DNA of 64,000 nucleotides from assembly GCA_947497755.1 (NCBI GenBank), contig CANMHT010000001.1, positions 248,001-312,000 of the forward strand, in the 5' to 3' direction. The notes below the pieces were generated by a model. The model had not been told where the DNA came from and did no database searches. It worked only from the letters and a program-made list of their open reading frames with translations. The position numbers and the translations under genes are program-made. Positions 62,308 to 64,000 of the stretch are shown in pieces (the stretch's first letter is position 1; every line of letters begins with the position of its first letter). This DNA comes from an uncultured Polaribacter sp. (lineage in GTDB: Bacteria > Bacteroidota > Bacteroidia > Flavobacteriales > Flavobacteriaceae).

Positions 62308-63336
62308 CTATTCTGTAACTTTTAATCGAGCTTGTGCGGTAACAGAAATATCTGAATAGGTATTGTTTAAGAATTTTAAATATCCTGTAGTGGCAATCAT
62401 AGCAGCATTGTCTGTGGTATATTCAAACTTAGGAATATAGGTTGTCCATCCCCAATGCTTTTCTGCAATTTGCAAACGTTTTCTTATTTCTGAATTGGCA
62501 GAAACTCCACCAGCAATTGCAATGTGTTTTATATCGGTATGTTTTACTGCATTCTTCAATTTGTCCATTAAAATTTCAATAATGGTATACTGAATAGAAG
62601 CGCAAATATCTACAAGATGCTCTTTGATAAAATTCGGATTCTCTTTTTCTTGCTTTTGAATGAAGTATAAAATGGCTGTTTTAAGTCCGCTAAAACTAAA
62701 ATCTAAATCCCCAACTTTAGGTTTCGAAAATTGAAAAGCTTTTGGATTTCCTTCTTGAGCATATTTATCAATCAATGGACCTCCTGGATAAGGTAATCCT
62801 AATATTTTTGCGGATTTATCAAAGGCTTCTCCAACGGCATCGTCAATTGTTTCTCCTAAAATTACCATATCAAAATGATTAGAAATCTTTACAATTTGTG
62901 TATGTCCTCCACTTATGGTTAAACAAACAAAAGGAAAAGGTGGAATTTTAGCATCTTCTTCTTCAATAAAGTGCGCCAAAATATGTGCTTGCATATGGTT
63001 TACATCTATAAGCGGAATCTGTAATCCTAATGCTAAAGATTTTGCAAAAGAAGTTCCAACTAATAATGACCCCATAAGTCCTGGTCCTCTAGTAAAAGCA
63101 ATGGCTGTTAAATCTTCTTTGGTAATTCCTGCTTGTTCTATAGCTTGTTGTACAACAGGAACAATATTTTGTTGGTGAGCTCTTGAAGCTAACTCAGGAA
63201 CCACACCACCATACTTAGAATGTACCTCTTGATTAGCAACAACATTACTAAGCACTTTACCATTACAAATTACTGCTGCACTTGTATCATCACAAGAAGA
63301 TTCTATTCCTAAAATATAGATTGTTTTTTGGCTCAA
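62308..63336 (-). CDS. tsaD: tRNA N6-adenosine threonylcarbamoyltransferase
   Basis: 342-residue Kae1/Gcp/TsaD ATPase-fold enzyme that installs t6A37 on ANN-decoding tRNAs. Markers: GIESSCDDTSAAVI, ASRAHQQNIVPV with metal-binding His, MQAHILAHFIE with the second His, LTISGGHTQIV, FSGLKTAI and IAGGVSAN. I choose TTG at 63336 (giving M-SQKTIYILGIESSC), the family's usual N-terminus; the longer frame runs back through the predicted promoter and encodes an unconserved stretch. Length then equals the family norm (about 340). Confidence 0.95.
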   Translation of the reverse strand: MSQKTIYILGIESSCDDTSAAVICNGKVLSNVVANQEVHSKYGGVVPELASRAHQQNIVPVVQQAIEQAGITKEDLTAIAFTRGPGLMGSLLVGTSFAKSLALGLQIPLIDVNHMQAHILAHFIEEEDAKIPPFPFVCLTISGGHTQIVKISNHFDMVILGETIDDAVGEAFDKSAKILGLPYPGGPLIDKYAQEGNPKAFQFSKPKVGDLDFSFSGLKTAILYFIQKQEKENPNFIKEHLVDICASIQYTIIEILMDKLKNAVKHTDIKHIAIAGGVSANSEIRKRLQIAEKHWGWTTYIPKFEYTTDNAAMIATTGYLKFLNNTYSDISVTAQARLKVTE

Positions 63337-63363
63337 AAGATTAAAAAGTTTAAATTGCTTTTG

Positions 63364-63371
63364 CAAAAATA
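63364..63371 (-). promoter_or_regulatory. Predicted tsaD promoter -7 box
   Basis: TATTTTTG on the minus strand, 28 bases before the TTG start at 63336. Its presence inside the extended frame supports the TTG start. Confidence 0.5.
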
Positions 63372-63426
63372 TTGATTCAAATTCAATAGTTATAAAAAAT
63401 TCAACTTTCTTTGCAAAAAGTGGCAA

Positions 63427-63434
63427 TATTTTTG
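63427..63434 (+). promoter_or_regulatory. Predicted tamB promoter -7 box
   Basis: TATTTTTG on the plus strand, 37 bases before the proposed tamB start. A mirror of the tsaD box across a 55-base gap. Confidence 0.45.
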
Positions 63435-63471
63435 ATTAAAGATATACGAACTACACAAATAAAATACTGAG

Positions 63472-64000
63472 ATTAAAAACAAGATTAAAATATTCGCTAG
63501 GTTTTTAGGATATGTGCTATTATTCTTATTTTTAATTAGTATCATATTCTCAATTCCAGGTGTACAAACTCGGCTTGCAAAAAGACTCACCAATAGCTTA
63601 AAAGAATCTTACAAAGCAAATATTGAAATTAAAAGAGTAGACTTGTCTTTTTTAGGTTCTGTACAGCTTAAAGGAGTAGAGGTAAGAGATCACCACAATG
63701 ACACCTTAATCTTTGTAAAAAACTTAAGCACTTCTTTATTAAATGCTAAAAAGATTATTGATAACAAAGTAAACCTAGGAAGTGTGTCTTTAGACGGAAT
63801 AGATTTTCGCTTAAAAACATACAAAGGAGAAGACAATGATAACCTATCCATTTTTGTAGATCTTTTTGAAGACGATACTCCAAGAGATTCTTTAGCAGAA
63901 CCCTTTTTATTAAACAGTGCTAGCTTGTATTTAAATGATTTAAATTTTAAGCTGATAGACGAAAATAAAGAAGACAAGCTTCAGTTTATGGTAAAAAATG
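63472..64000 (+). CDS. TamB-like translocation/assembly protein, N-terminal part (cut by window edge)
   Basis: A continuous frame from 63472 to the window end. It has a basic start and hydrophobic anchor (KIFARFLGYVLLFLFLISIIFS), then IPGVQTRLAKRLTNSLKESYKANIEIKRVDLSFLGSVQLKGVEV, matching the N-terminal AsmA/TamB pattern, and LGSVSLDGIDFRLKTYKG and further strands. TamB-like proteins move lipids or assemble outer-membrane proteins, and in Bacteroidota often sit divergently from tsaD. The frame has no ATG, GTG or TTG between its upstream stop and the anchor, leaving ATT at 63472 as the best start; GTG at 63514 would remove the basic start. Confidence 0.8.
   Translation, partial: MKNKIKIFARFLGYVLLFLFLISIIFSIPGVQTRLAKRLTNSLKESYKANIEIKRVDLSFLGSVQLKGVEVRDHHNDTLIFVKNLSTSLLNAKKIIDNKVNLGSVSLDGIDFRLKTYKGEDNDNLSIFVDLFEDDTPRDSLAEPFLLNSASLYLNDLNFKLIDENKEDKLQFMVKN

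Noticed and set aside
1..64000. CRISPR arrays, tRNA or rRNA genes, transposases
   Set aside because: Looked for by eye on both strands; no regularly spaced repeats, cloverleaf-like sequences, rRNA blocks or transposase motifs were seen.

Overview
The window reads as chromosome of a marine-type Flavobacteriaceae member (Bacteroidota), probably near Tenacibaculum or Polaribacter. The evidence is strong A+T richness, TAnnTTTG-type -7 promoter boxes, near absence of Shine-Dalgarno sequences, many SPII lipoproteins and family signatures such as DUF6090, DUF2490, DUF4369 and a cyclophilin-FKBP fusion. The genus is inference. No rRNA, tRNA, CRISPR array or transposase gene was seen.

Layout. 0-5.3 kb: a cut S41-like gene, a LytS/LytTR two-component pair, an M14 metallopeptidase and a 52-residue Pmp3/YqaE protein. 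5.5-10.7 kb: accessory block led by an OLD-family AAA/TOPRIM nuclease and a UvrD-like helicase two bases apart, the architecture of the Gabija anti-phage system. 10.7-19.3 kb: CsaA, Mpo1-like, DinB/YfiT-like and TPR genes, a sulfatase, a GH130 enzyme fused to a CheY-like receiver converging on a GT4 glycosyltransferase, and a stefin (type A cystatin)-like protein. 19.5-31.8 kb: psd, a dual PPIase, an outer-membrane protein, prfC, a TlpA/CDCC-motif lipoprotein pair, three tandem secreted phage-collar-like paralogues, idi and a PTPS/QueD enzyme. 31.9-37.6 kb: manA, then kdnA-kdsB and kdnB, predicting lipopolysaccharide with 8-amino-8-deoxy-Kdo. 37.6-49.1 kb: small conserved proteins, an ECF sigma module, an MBL hydrolase, TlpA-DUF3738, S41 protease, AraC regulator, DUF4369, DUF819 and DUF2490. 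49.2-57.7 kb: a giant BNR-repeat (sortilin-like) protein, an SPFH-led operon of tiny membrane proteins ending in an Arc-type protein, an S1/P1 nuclease and two thioredoxin-fold proteins.

57.7-62.3 kb is the most foreign-looking part. It holds an orphan, visibly G+C-richer protein with the N-terminal signature of eCIS-associated proteins, two small envelope genes, a gene interrupted by an in-frame TGA, a HEPN-like RX4H protein, an imperfect palindromic element, and 27-bp near-identical direct repeats about 2.5 kb apart. Core genes resume with tsaD and a divergent tamB cut by the window end; their starts appear to be TTG and ATT.

How genes work together: GajA/GajB-like proteins for defence; KdnB oxidises Kdo, KdnA aminates it and KdsB activates the product with CTP; GH130-receiver and GT4 probably act on one mannose-containing glycan; the SPFH operon looks like a membrane-maintenance unit.
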